A stretch of 11,076 nt of DNA, from positions 1-11,076 of the forward strand of contig JBPCIX010000052.1 of assembly GCA_051005875.1 (NCBI GenBank). Reading direction: 5' to 3'. How positions within the stretch are numbered: position 1 is the first letter of the stretch; each line of letters begins with the position of its first letter. The notes below the pieces were generated by a model. It did not search any database. It saw only the letters and a list, made by a program, of their open reading frames with translations, and was not told the origin of the DNA. Positions 1 through 6,152 of the stretch are shown here, in pieces. Source of the stretch: JBPCIX01 sp051005875. GTDB lineage: Bacteria; Actinomycetota; CADDZG01; JAHWKV01. A program made the position numbers and the translations under genes.

Positions 1-77
1 CGGCCGCTCTAAAGAGCGCAATAAAAGCGGCGGCCGAGAAGGCCCAAGACCTAAGTCAGGGTTGAGCGAGCCCGCTG

Positions 78-179
78 CTATCGGCCCTTTTTCTTCTCCA
101 GCTTCTTCGCCTTCTTAGCCGCCTGAGCCGCATCATTCTTAGGCCGCTTCTTCTCTTTGGGTGGTGGTTGCTTGGCCAT
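78..179 (-). CDS. Small Lys-rich hypothetical protein (33 aa)
   Basis: I do not recognise this family. The ORF runs from an ATG at 179 to a TAG at 78. It starts MAKQPPPKEKKRPK, continues through a short Ala/Gln/Lys helix-like stretch and ends LEKKKGR. About 40% of residues are Lys or Arg and there are no aromatics or cysteines, so it is predicted to be soluble, highly basic and perhaps disordered or nucleic-acid-binding (inference from composition). It lies 53 nt downstream of the PilX-like gene on the same strand, just past a hairpin. No clear Shine-Dalgarno sequence precedes the ATG, which lowers confidence. The strongly biased, stop-free codon use in a short frame argues for a real gene, but chance is possible. 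It is not the bS22 family seen at the other end of the window, which has a different Arg/His-rich pattern. Confidence 0.42.
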   Translation of the reverse strand: MAKQPPPKEKKRPKNDAAQAAKKAKKLEKKKGR

Positions 180-195
180 TAGCCCATTCTACCGT

Positions 196-233
196 AGTGC
201 CCTGACCACTAACGTTTGCGTGGTTTGGGCACT
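196..233 (-). terminator. Hairpin just downstream of the PilX-like gene
   Basis: AGTGCCC (196-202) pairs with GGGCACT (227-233), and ACCAC (205-209) pairs with GTGGT (220-224). A 2x2 internal mismatch separates the two stems and the loop is 10 nt. The outer arm touches the stop codon of the PilX-like gene. Neither strand has a U-tract after the stem, so this may be a U-less terminator or an mRNA 3'-end stabiliser rather than a classical intrinsic terminator. The pairing is seen directly; the role is inferred. Confidence 0.5.
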
Positions 234-1621
234 TAGCGGTCCACTTCTTGGAAGTTGAACGGGGAAACATTCAGCGTGCCGGCCGGGGGGTTGTCGAAGA
301 AGCAATGATCGTTGTTGGCCGGACCCATCAACGTGAAGGCAGCGTCGCCGTTGACTTGCAGCTGCTTGGCGAAAAGGCTGCCGAGTATCTTTGCTCCGCC
401 ATTGACATGGACAAAACCATCGGGGGCGAATATTGCGCCGACAATGTCGAGGTTATTGTTCATGTGTAAATCTCCGCCTTCGACGACAATCAACAGCGAA
501 CGAGTCCCGCAATAGGCAGCGCCGTAGCCCACCAGATCTCCGGGGCCGAAGGTCACCGATCTACCGGTGTTTGTGCCGGGAGCACCCAGGTGAACGTAAA
601 GGACTGCATTCGGATTCGACACGCCATTTAGGTTTGGCGAGCAGGCCGGTCCCGAAGAGCAGTTGTAGTAAGTTCCGGCGGCTTGGGCCGTTGCCTTTAA
701 CTCTGCGTACTGATTGGCCGGCAGGCCTCTCGGATCCACATAGCCATAGGTCTTCAGGGCGTTTTCATCAAAGTGGGACGTAGTCAAGTTGGGGTAACAG
801 GCTGCGTTTAGGGCCGTGAGTGGCCCGCCCAACTTATCCTGATCGTACGGATAGGTCGCGTTGCAGACGCCTGGAATTGGGGGCTTGTGAATATTCTTGA
901 TCGAGGTGGATGAACAGCTGGCGTCGTTATTTCCGTTTGCGGTTGAGATCCATTTGGCGCTGTGAACCCCGGGCTTCAGCCCTGGATGCGCAAGATCGAT
1001 GGCGCCGGAGAAAGTAACGCGGTCTCTTTTAAAGACGCAGCCCTTCGAAAACATGCTGATCGAGGCCACATCAACGTTTCCGCCGTGCTGCACGTAATCC
1101 TCGGCGAAAATGCCGATGGGGAACGAAAAGGGCTTCACGCTGACCTGGGTTGTGATGGTGCGGCTTGCGGGCCCGGCCCCCAGGGTTCCAACTGAAAAAA
1201 TCTTGTAACTGCCGGTGGTGACACCAGCGTTTGGAGCGTAGCCCGCGAGGCGCTGAATCCAGACCCTGTACTGGCCGCCGCCGGTCAGGTTGACCACGTG
1301 GCCGCCCGATGCCGCCGACACGAAGTTGTAACCCCAGTCGTTGCCGCACAGCGCCGAGGCCGGGTTTGGGCCGTCGCACGTCAGGGTTGAAACTCCGTTG
1401 GTCCGCATGAAAGCCAAGGCCTGAGCAACGCCGGCCTCGGCAACGCCGAGCGCCCCGCCCGCTAGGCGATCGCGGCCCGAGTCTTGCTGGTTCGAAGTCG
1501 CGATGTTGAACATGACGGTGCCGAGCCCGGTAAGCACGACCATCATAAATAGAGCCATGATCATGGCCGAGCCTTGTTCGCTTCGTGTTTTGCGAAGTGG
1601 CCGGTGAATTGCTGGGTTCAT
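233..1621 (-). CDS. PilX-like minor pilin / pilus assembly protein
   Basis: This is a 462-residue protein with a type III signal. A short basic leader ends at G17, followed by a hydrophobic helix beginning SAMIMALFMMVVLTGLG, which resembles the PilX N-terminal domain. Mature position 5 is Met, not the usual Glu. About ten cysteines are spread through the exported part, enough for several disulfides. Near the C-terminus, a region around LLIVVEGGDLHMNNN and APDGFVHVNGGAKILGS has the periodic hydrophobic/Gly/Asn pattern of beta-solenoid rungs seen in many large PilX-type proteins. I chose the ATG at 1621 because it falls 2 nt after the PilW-like stop codon and gives a normal-length leader; the frame is open further upstream but only through the PilW-like coding region. 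An AAGGAACC Shine-Dalgarno lies upstream. It is the last gene of the minor pilin operon and probably acts at the pilus tip or in priming (inference). Confidence 0.8.
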   Translation of the reverse strand: MNPAIHRPLRKTRSEQGSAMIMALFMMVVLTGLGTVMFNIATSNQQDSGRDRLAGGALGVAEAGVAQALAFMRTNGVSTLTCDGPNPASALCGNDWGYNFVSAASGGHVVNLTGGGQYRVWIQRLAGYAPNAGVTTGSYKIFSVGTLGAGPASRTITTQVSVKPFSFPIGIFAEDYVQHGGNVDVASISMFSKGCVFKRDRVTFSGAIDLAHPGLKPGVHSAKWISTANGNNDASCSSTSIKNIHKPPIPGVCNATYPYDQDKLGGPLTALNAACYPNLTTSHFDENALKTYGYVDPRGLPANQYAELKATAQAAGTYYNCSSGPACSPNLNGVSNPNAVLYVHLGAPGTNTGRSVTFGPGDLVGYGAAYCGTRSLLIVVEGGDLHMNNNLDIVGAIFAPDGFVHVNGGAKILGSLFAKQLQVNGDAAFTLMGPANNDHCFFDNPPAGTLNVSPFNFQEVDR

Positions 1622-1623
1622 TT

Positions 1624-2313
1624 TCAATTTCGGTTCCTTAGATCGACCTGGGTTCGGTATTGCTGCTGGCGCGGGGGATTCAGCACCGTTATGTCGATGA
1701 TGATTTGATCGATCAAGGCTCGCTCCGAGTCCAGGGCCGAGTTGGGGGTCCCGGCGCCTGCCGGGCAAGGCGGACTGGTAGCCGTTTCAATTTCCAGCCA
1801 GGTCACCGTGCCGTCTGAGTTCGAGTCGCACCTGTAGTTGCTGCTGCGGTAAGAGAGCTTGAACGCGCTGACGTTGCCGGAAAGAATCGGCAAGGCAGCA
1901 CTCATGGGGGTCTCAAGCAATAGCCGGCTGTTGGCCCGGTCGTAGTGATACGTGAGGACTTCGACATCGAAGGCCGGGTTGGTGTTGAAAGAGCCGTCGC
2001 CGTTGAAATCGACCTTGAACGTTATCGAAGTGTCGGCGTTCGGATTAAAGCCGGGTCCGTCGGGATTGATGACCGAGACAATTTCGGATGCTTGCCTTAA
2101 CTCCCTCGACATGCGGTTCAGCACCAGCCGGGATTCTTCATTCAAGTCGGTGTTTTGGCGCACGGTTTTGAGGTTGGATGTTCCGCTCATCACGGTTGAA
2201 AACATAAGTGTCGTGATGATTGCAAAGATGAACAGAGTTACCAGCATCTCGACCAGAGTCACGCCGTCTTCTTCTTTCAACCGCTCCATTCGAAAAGCTC
2301 GAAAAGCCCTCAT
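1624..2313 (-). CDS. PilW/GspJ-like minor pilin with EF-hand-like loops
   Basis: This 229-residue prepilin-like protein has a basic leader ending EEDG (G17), then VTLVE with Glu5 (E22) and a hydrophobic helix to about residue 42. Val replaces the usual Phe1. The prepilin peptidase would cut after G17 and the protein would join the pilus tip or initiation complex (family knowledge). The length and the C-terminal strands (LIDQIIIDITVLN) fit PilW/GspJ-type pilins. Two Asp/Asn/Gly-rich loops stand out: D102-F-N-G-D-G, and residues 163-174, which match the 12-residue EF-hand loop pattern with D163, N165, D167, G168 and E174. They could bind calcium (inference). The ATG at 2313 overlaps the PilV-like stop codon as ATGA, so translation is probably coupled. 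The PilX-like gene follows after 2 nt. Confidence 0.8.
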   Translation of the reverse strand: MRAFRAFRMERLKEEDGVTLVEMLVTLFIFAIITTLMFSTVMSGTSNLKTVRQNTDLNEESRLVLNRMSRELRQASEIVSVINPDGPGFNPNADTSITFKVDFNGDGSFNTNPAFDVEVLTYHYDRANSRLLLETPMSAALPILSGNVSAFKLSYRSSNYRCDSNSDGTVTWLEIETATSPPCPAGAGTPNSALDSERALIDQIIIDITVLNPPRQQQYRTQVDLRNRN

Positions 2314-4010
2314 CGGCCGTCCTCGGCCAGGCAGGATACAACTCCGATGTCGATGTTCAAAGCGGACAAAGGATCGCTGGGCCTGGTGCCCTTGGTCGTT
2401 ACATGCAGTGCGGCGTTAATGCCTGCGCTGACGGAATTGCCGCCGGCCGAAGCCGTCACGGCAGCCCCGGTGGTTACGTTCCATTCGTCAATGTAATCGG
2501 CCAGCGACGTCAGCCCGTTCACCAGGATCAACGCCGGGTCGGGAAGAGTTCCCGGTAGGAGATTTGTGAAATTGGGCAGCGTTTGATATCCAAGCGGTGT
2601 GTAGTACTTGACCTGAACGTCGTAGCTTGAGGTTGTCCCTGTTGTGGAAGTCCCGGTTGTTTTGCAAACCAGGCTGGTGTCTCCCAAAGTGACCTGGATC
2701 AGCCCGGCCGGTGCGAAGGTGGTGGACAGCAAATTGACGGTCAGGCCCGAAGCCTTTGCGCCCGATTCGGCGTAGTGCCCTGCTCCGGCTGCCGACTTCA
2801 CGTAGGTTTGGCCGATGGCTGCAGTTCCCCCGGCTTGCACCGGAGCGCCCGACAGAAGCGGCAGGCCAAGCAGGGTCCCGGCAGGGCCATTGGTGAAGTT
2901 AAAGCTGCCGGCCGCCCCCAGCAGCCTTCCCGTGGAGTAGTTGGTTCCGGGGTTCGTTTCGGGAACTGAGGGCTGGTCGGCGACTATATCCGCGGTTACG
3001 TTGCTTACATCGCTTGCCCCAAGGCTTGCTGCTACAAAGCCGGGTGAGCCAGCGGAGAGGGAAATTGAGCCGCCGCTTCCGCCCGACGACGCGCCGCCGC
3101 CGGGCGCCGAATCGGTAGCCCAGGCCCCGTCAACCCTGGTCCCGGGGACCAGAGCGGCGAAACCGCCCTGGGCGTGAGTTGAAGCGTTGCCCGCGTTCGA
3201 GATACTGCCGGAAGAGCGGGACATGCCGCCTTCGGCTTGGATTTGCACGGCGCCGGTTGAATCGAGGGCGCTGGTTACCCTAATGGCCGTCGCTTGGGCT
3301 TGCAGCACCAGCGCGGTCGGCTGCGAAGCAGCATCGCCCATTTGCGTAAACACAACGTACTTCTTGGGGGTTGCGCCGATATTCCATTTTGTTATCAATG
3401 TGACTCCCAGAAGTCCCGATGGCGGCTGGTCGTAAGTGGAACTCTGCGAGTTATAGGTAACGGGAAAGTTCGCGGCGCCGAGTGGAACCAGGTTCCGGGA
3501 AAGGTCTAGGAACTGGGTGATTACAACTTGCGAAAACAGACCATTTTGAAAGTTGGGGACCGGGCTGATGACGTAGCGATAGAAAGGCGCATTAATTCCC
3601 GCTGCAACTTCGTCTGCGCTTCGCCCTACGTTCGATGCAACGAATCCACCCGTCGAGGTTGAGGTAGCGGCGAATACGACCGACCGGTAATAGGTGTCAA
3701 GCAGGTCTTTGTAATCGCACCCAAGCGCTGTGCTGCTGTTGGTGGGACTGGTCCAGCAGCCGGCAGGAGCTGTGTTGGTCGTGGAAGTTGCGTGGTAGGG
3801 AAGGTTGCGCATCAACTCGAACCGCTCCTGCGCGACGTTCTTGGCTTGGGTTTCGAACCTCGACGACAGGCTTGAGCGCAGGCCTGAAATAAACAAGGGA
3901 ACCACCCCGATGGTCACAATCGCGAGAATGGTTAAGGCGGCCAGCACTTCAATCAGCGAAAATCCTTCATCGGCTTTCAACCTGTTCATGGTCCAAAATT
4001 GCTTTCTCAT
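2310..4010 (-). CDS. PilV-like minor pilin with long C-terminal extension
   Basis: This 566-residue protein starts with a 16-residue leader ending ADEG, then FSLIE (Glu5 at residue 21) and a hydrophobic helix, so it is a prepilin peptidase substrate. Residues up to about 230 look like a normal PilV-type pilin, ending with strands around GVTLITKWN and KKYVVFTQM, where PilV proteins usually stop. A further ~336 residues are rich in Ala, Gly, Ser and Thr, including a Gly/Ser linker (GGGASSGGSGG), and appear beta-rich, like a secreted adhesin or stalk module. I cannot assign that module to a family. Four cysteines lie in the exported part. I chose the ATG at 4010 because it overlaps the FimT-like stop as ATGA; a GTG four codons upstream is possible. 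The gene ends in an ATGA overlap with the PilW-like gene. It is a candidate pilus-tip adhesin (inference). Confidence 0.78.
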   Translation of the reverse strand: MRKQFWTMNRLKADEGFSLIEVLAALTILAIVTIGVVPLFISGLRSSLSSRFETQAKNVAQERFELMRNLPYHATSTTNTAPAGCWTSPTNSSTALGCDYKDLLDTYYRSVVFAATSTSTGGFVASNVGRSADEVAAGINAPFYRYVISPVPNFQNGLFSQVVITQFLDLSRNLVPLGAANFPVTYNSQSSTYDQPPSGLLGVTLITKWNIGATPKKYVVFTQMGDAASQPTALVLQAQATAIRVTSALDSTGAVQIQAEGGMSRSSGSISNAGNASTHAQGGFAALVPGTRVDGAWATDSAPGGGASSGGSGGSISLSAGSPGFVAASLGASDVSNVTADIVADQPSVPETNPGTNYSTGRLLGAAGSFNFTNGPAGTLLGLPLLSGAPVQAGGTAAIGQTYVKSAAGAGHYAESGAKASGLTVNLLSTTFAPAGLIQVTLGDTSLVCKTTGTSTTGTTSSYDVQVKYYTPLGYQTLPNFTNLLPGTLPDPALILVNGLTSLADYIDEWNVTTGAAVTASAGGNSVSAGINAALHVTTKGTRPSDPLSALNIDIGVVSCLAEDGR

Positions 4011-4528
4011 GGCGAGGTGCACGGGTTCGCCAACGTGGGGTCGGCGCAGTAAGAGACTCGTGAGGTCAAGGCATTGATGAATACGCCTCGCTCGGCATTG
4101 TTGTCCAATCTTTTGACTCCCACCGAGCCGGATGTTGCGGTCCCCTTGGCGAAAAAGTCGCAGGTGCCGGGTGCAGCTGAAGCGACGAAGCCATGGGGTG
4201 GGGTGGTTACGAATGCGAGTCCGCCGGGCAGGTTGTAGGTCCGGGCGAGACCGGCCGGCCCCCAGATCTCAAGCCTGGTCGCGGTGAACCGGCACTCCCA
4301 TGTGCGGGCTTCAGTCACGGCTTTTACCTGGGCGTTTCTGAGCAGCGCCACCGTCTCGCGAGCCGCGCCCCGGTGGGCGCTCGACTTGCTGTAAGCGAGC
4401 AGCGCCGTCATAGACATTGCGCTTATCAGCCCGATTATCACAATGACGACCAGTAGCTCGATCAGAGTGAAGCCGGCATCGCCTCGAAGGCTGGACTGCG
4501 GGCTGCTGGTTGATTCGCAACGATTCAT
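4007..4528 (-). CDS. FimT/GspH-like minor pilin
   Basis: This is a 173-residue prepilin. The leader ends RGDAG (cleavage after G19) and is followed by FTLIELLVVIVIIGLISAM with Glu5 at residue 24. The next segment, YSKSSAHRGAARETVALLRNA, matches the GspH/FimT habit of an N-terminal helix running into an 'R/A-x-x-L-R-x-A' helix, followed by a beta-sheet domain. Four cysteines remain in the mature part, two near the C-terminus (SYCADPTLANPC), suggesting a disulfide loop. The ATG at 4528 follows a good GGAAAGG Shine-Dalgarno (about 4535-4541). It is the first gene of the minor pilin operon, 118 nt after the terminator palindrome that follows pilA, and it overlaps the PilV-like gene as ATGA. The family role is pilus priming or tip assembly, and in some bacteria DNA binding; the latter is not shown here. 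Confidence 0.82.
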   Translation of the reverse strand: MNRCESTSSPQSSLRGDAGFTLIELLVVIVIIGLISAMSMTALLAYSKSSAHRGAARETVALLRNAQVKAVTEARTWECRFTATRLEIWGPAGLARTYNLPGGLAFVTTPPHGFVASAAPGTCDFFAKGTATSGSVGVKRLDNNAERGVFINALTSRVSYCADPTLANPCTSP

Positions 4529-4619
4529 ATCGCCTTTCCGGCATTTGCTGTTGAGTACACCTGCTGTTTATTAAAGGGGGATACCTGGGTTTCATCGGCA
4601 GATTCGCCGCCAGACTGGA

Positions 4620-4655
4620 GTAAAACAAGGCCCCCAATTGGGGGCCTTGTTTTAC
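4620..4655. terminator. Perfect 36-bp palindromic bidirectional terminator
   Basis: Positions 4620-4655 form a perfect inverted repeat centred on AATT (4636-4639). Each arm has a GC core (AAGGCCCCC / GGGGGCCTT) flanked by an A-rich side and a T-rich side (TTGTTTTA). The structure therefore reads as stem plus U-tract on both strands. On the minus strand it begins 20 nt after the pilA stop codon, so it should end most pilA transcripts before the minor pilin genes. No plus-strand gene ends here, so activity in that direction would only block antisense transcription. Confidence 0.88.
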
Positions 4656-4674
4656 GTTGGTGATTACCCGTGGT

Positions 4675-5067
4675 TTATGGACACGCTCCTGCCACCGGAG
4701 CCCCTACTGTGCTGTCGAACCTCCAGGCCTCGCCGAGCTGGACGTGGGCTGCGTCGAGGCAGTAACCTGCGCCTACCAGCTTAGGTGTGATGGTAACGCC
4801 GACGCTGGGGGTGAAGCCTTCAGCCACCAGGTCGTCCCTGACCGCCGTGTAGCTGCCGTTGTTGGCGGTGGCGTACGACTCTTCCGCGGTAGCGGCGTTC
4901 TTTAGCGACGACTGGCTTTGGGCCCTCCAGCCCTTTTTACGTTGCTGCAAGAAGACTGGAATTGCAATTGCCGCCAAGATGGCGATGATGAGGACTACGA
5001 CCAGAAGCTCGATAAGGGTGAATCCCTTGTCTTCCGCCTTGAGACGCTCGTGGAACTTCACGAACAT
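4675..5067 (-). CDS. pilA: Type IV major pilin (PilA-like)
   Basis: This 130-residue prepilin has a 15-residue leader (charged, ending AEDKG), then FTLIELLVVVLIIAILAAIAIP with Glu5 at E20. It is the classical type IVa-like N-terminal helix with Pro22, ending in FLQQRKKGW. The globular part is short and has two cysteines, C103 and C129, that probably form the D-region disulfide. The prepilin peptidase would release a 115-residue mature pilin (family knowledge). The compact size, the gene's position upstream of the minor pilins, its own promoter and its immediate strong terminator all suggest the abundant major subunit. The ATG at 5067 follows AGAAAGG (5081-5087) at a slightly long spacing. Upstream, at 5111-5137, is a near-consensus sigma-28 promoter, implying co-regulation with motility or developmental genes. 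A type II secretion pseudopilin is an alternative, but the PilV/W/X partners favour a pilus. Confidence 0.88.
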   Translation of the reverse strand: MFVKFHERLKAEDKGFTLIELLVVVLIIAILAAIAIPVFLQQRKKGWRAQSQSSLKNAATAEESYATANNGSYTAVRDDLVAEGFTPSVGVTITPKLVGAGYCLDAAHVQLGEAWRFDSTVGAPVAGACP

Positions 5068-5110
5068 TTGAAACCACCGTCCTTTCTGTATCAGGTGTTT
5101 GGTAATGGTG

Positions 5111-5137
5111 GTATCGGCATCGCGGTCGGAACCTTTA
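5111..5137 (-). promoter_or_regulatory. Putative sigma-28 (FliA/WhiG-type) promoter of pilA
   Basis: Read on the minus strand, the -35 element TAAAGGTT (5137-5130) is followed by the -10 element GCCGATAC (5118-5111). Exactly 15 nt separate TAAA from GCCGATA. The enterobacterial FliA consensus is TAAAGTTT-N11-GCCGATAA, so 14 of 16 consensus positions match with exact spacing. Streptomyces WhiG recognises the same sequence type. Transcription would start near 5104, giving a leader of about 37 nt that includes the pilA Shine-Dalgarno. The match is seen directly; use by a sigma factor is inferred. Confidence 0.75.
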
Positions 5138-5210
5138 TCCCAAAAACGGGGGAAGGCGGAGCGTTAGTCACCCCCAGTTCATTAAACTGTCCTTCGATGG
5201 GGAGCTTTTA

Positions 5211-6152
5211 GTGAGAAGTCCGTACGACCTGCGTGGCAAACGTGTGTGGATAGCCGGACATACAGGACTTGTCGGCTCCGCACTGTTGCGGCGGCTGACC
5301 CATGAAGCTGTTTCGGAAATCATTACGGCCTCTTCGAGCGAGGTCGATTTGCGACGGCAGGATGCCACCGAGGCGTTTGTGGCGAAGACTCGCCCACAAG
5401 TTGTGCTGATGGCGGCCGGCACCGTCGGCGGAATCAAAGCCAACATGTCCGCACAGGCAGAGTTCACATACGACAATTTGATGATCGCGGCCAATACCAT
5501 TGAGGCGGCGCGGCATGCCAGCGTGGAAAAATTTGTGTTGCTGGGGTCATCATGCATCTATCCAAGGAACGCCCCTCAGCCAATTGCTGAAGATGCCCTG
5601 CTTACGGGACCACTTGAGCCGACGAATGAAGGCTACGCGGTAGCGAAAATCGCAGCGCTTCAGCTCGGGAAGATGTATCGCCGCCAGTACGGGATGGACG
5701 CCATCTCGCTCATGCCGACCAATCTTTATGGCCCCAACGACAACTTCGACCGGGAAACGAGCCATGTCCTTCCTGCTCTGCTCGGCAAAATTGCGGAAGC
5801 AAAACGAAGCAATGCGCCCTCGGTGCAGATATGGGGCAGCGGAAGGCCCCGGCGGGAATTCCTCCACGTTGATGATCTGGCCGACGCTGCGATTTTCGCT
5901 TTGAAAAACTACGACGGTGAACAGCATTTGAACGTCGGAAGCGGTCAAGAGGTTTCGATCCGGGAGTTGGCGGAACTGATTGCGGAGATATCGGGCTGGC
6001 AGGGCGAGTTCGTGTATGACGCGTCGGTGCCTGACGGCACGCCGCGAAAGCTCCTGGACGTTTCTCGCCTGAGCGCACTCGGGTGGACGCCCCAAATAGG
6101 TTTGAGGCAGGGGCTCGAGGCGACCTATCGTTCGATGGCTGTAGGCACTTGA
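5211..6152 (+). CDS. fcl: GDP-L-fucose synthase
   Basis: This 313-residue short-chain dehydrogenase/reductase converts GDP-4-keto-6-deoxymannose to GDP-L-fucose with NADPH, by epimerisation at C3/C5 and then reduction, in the cytosol. The NADP-binding GHTGLVGSA motif is at residues 16-24. SSC at 113-115, Y142 and K146 (YAVAK) and H185 correspond to E. coli Ser107, Cys109, Tyr136, Lys140 and His179 with small constant offsets. The substrate-binding signatures GRPRREFLHVDDLA (211-224), NVGSG and PDGTPRKLLD are also present, and the length is typical. The GTG start at 5211 has a GGGGAG Shine-Dalgarno (5199-5204) 6 nt upstream. The partner GDP-mannose 4,6-dehydratase (gmd) is not in the window. 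The gene is divergent from pilA and overlaps the next gene at TTGA, so it leads a three-gene operon. Its product probably feeds a fucosylated surface glycan (inference). Confidence 0.93.
   Translation: MRSPYDLRGKRVWIAGHTGLVGSALLRRLTHEAVSEIITASSSEVDLRRQDATEAFVAKTRPQVVLMAAGTVGGIKANMSAQAEFTYDNLMIAANTIEAARHASVEKFVLLGSSCIYPRNAPQPIAEDALLTGPLEPTNEGYAVAKIAALQLGKMYRRQYGMDAISLMPTNLYGPNDNFDRETSHVLPALLGKIAEAKRSNAPSVQIWGSGRPRREFLHVDDLADAAIFALKNYDGEQHLNVGSGQEVSIRELAELIAEISGWQGEFVYDASVPDGTPRKLLDVSRLSALGWTPQIGLRQGLEATYRSMAVGT

Noticed and set aside
1..77. Inverted repeats CGGCCGC (1-7) / GCGGCCG (30-36) and CGCTC-TAAA-GAGCG (5-18) as an RNA gene or terminator
   Set aside because: The two pairings exclude each other, no tRNA fold emerges, no U-tract follows, and the region is cut by the window edge. 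I see nothing supportable here.
1622..1768. N-terminal extension of the PilX-like protein
   Set aside because: The frame is open upstream, but it runs through the PilW-like coding region and would bury the signal helix. The ATG at 1621 gives a normal leader.
5068..5210. Cyclic di-GMP (GEMM-type) riboswitch in the pilA leader
   Set aside because: Such riboswitches control some pilin genes, but I cannot find the conserved core elements on the minus strand. The predicted leader of about 37 nt is also too short to hold one.
6083..6148. ATG at 6083 as the start of the PAP2 fusion
   Set aside because: It would overlap fcl by 70 nt and add residues unlike PAP2 proteins. The TTG in the TTGA overlap fits better.
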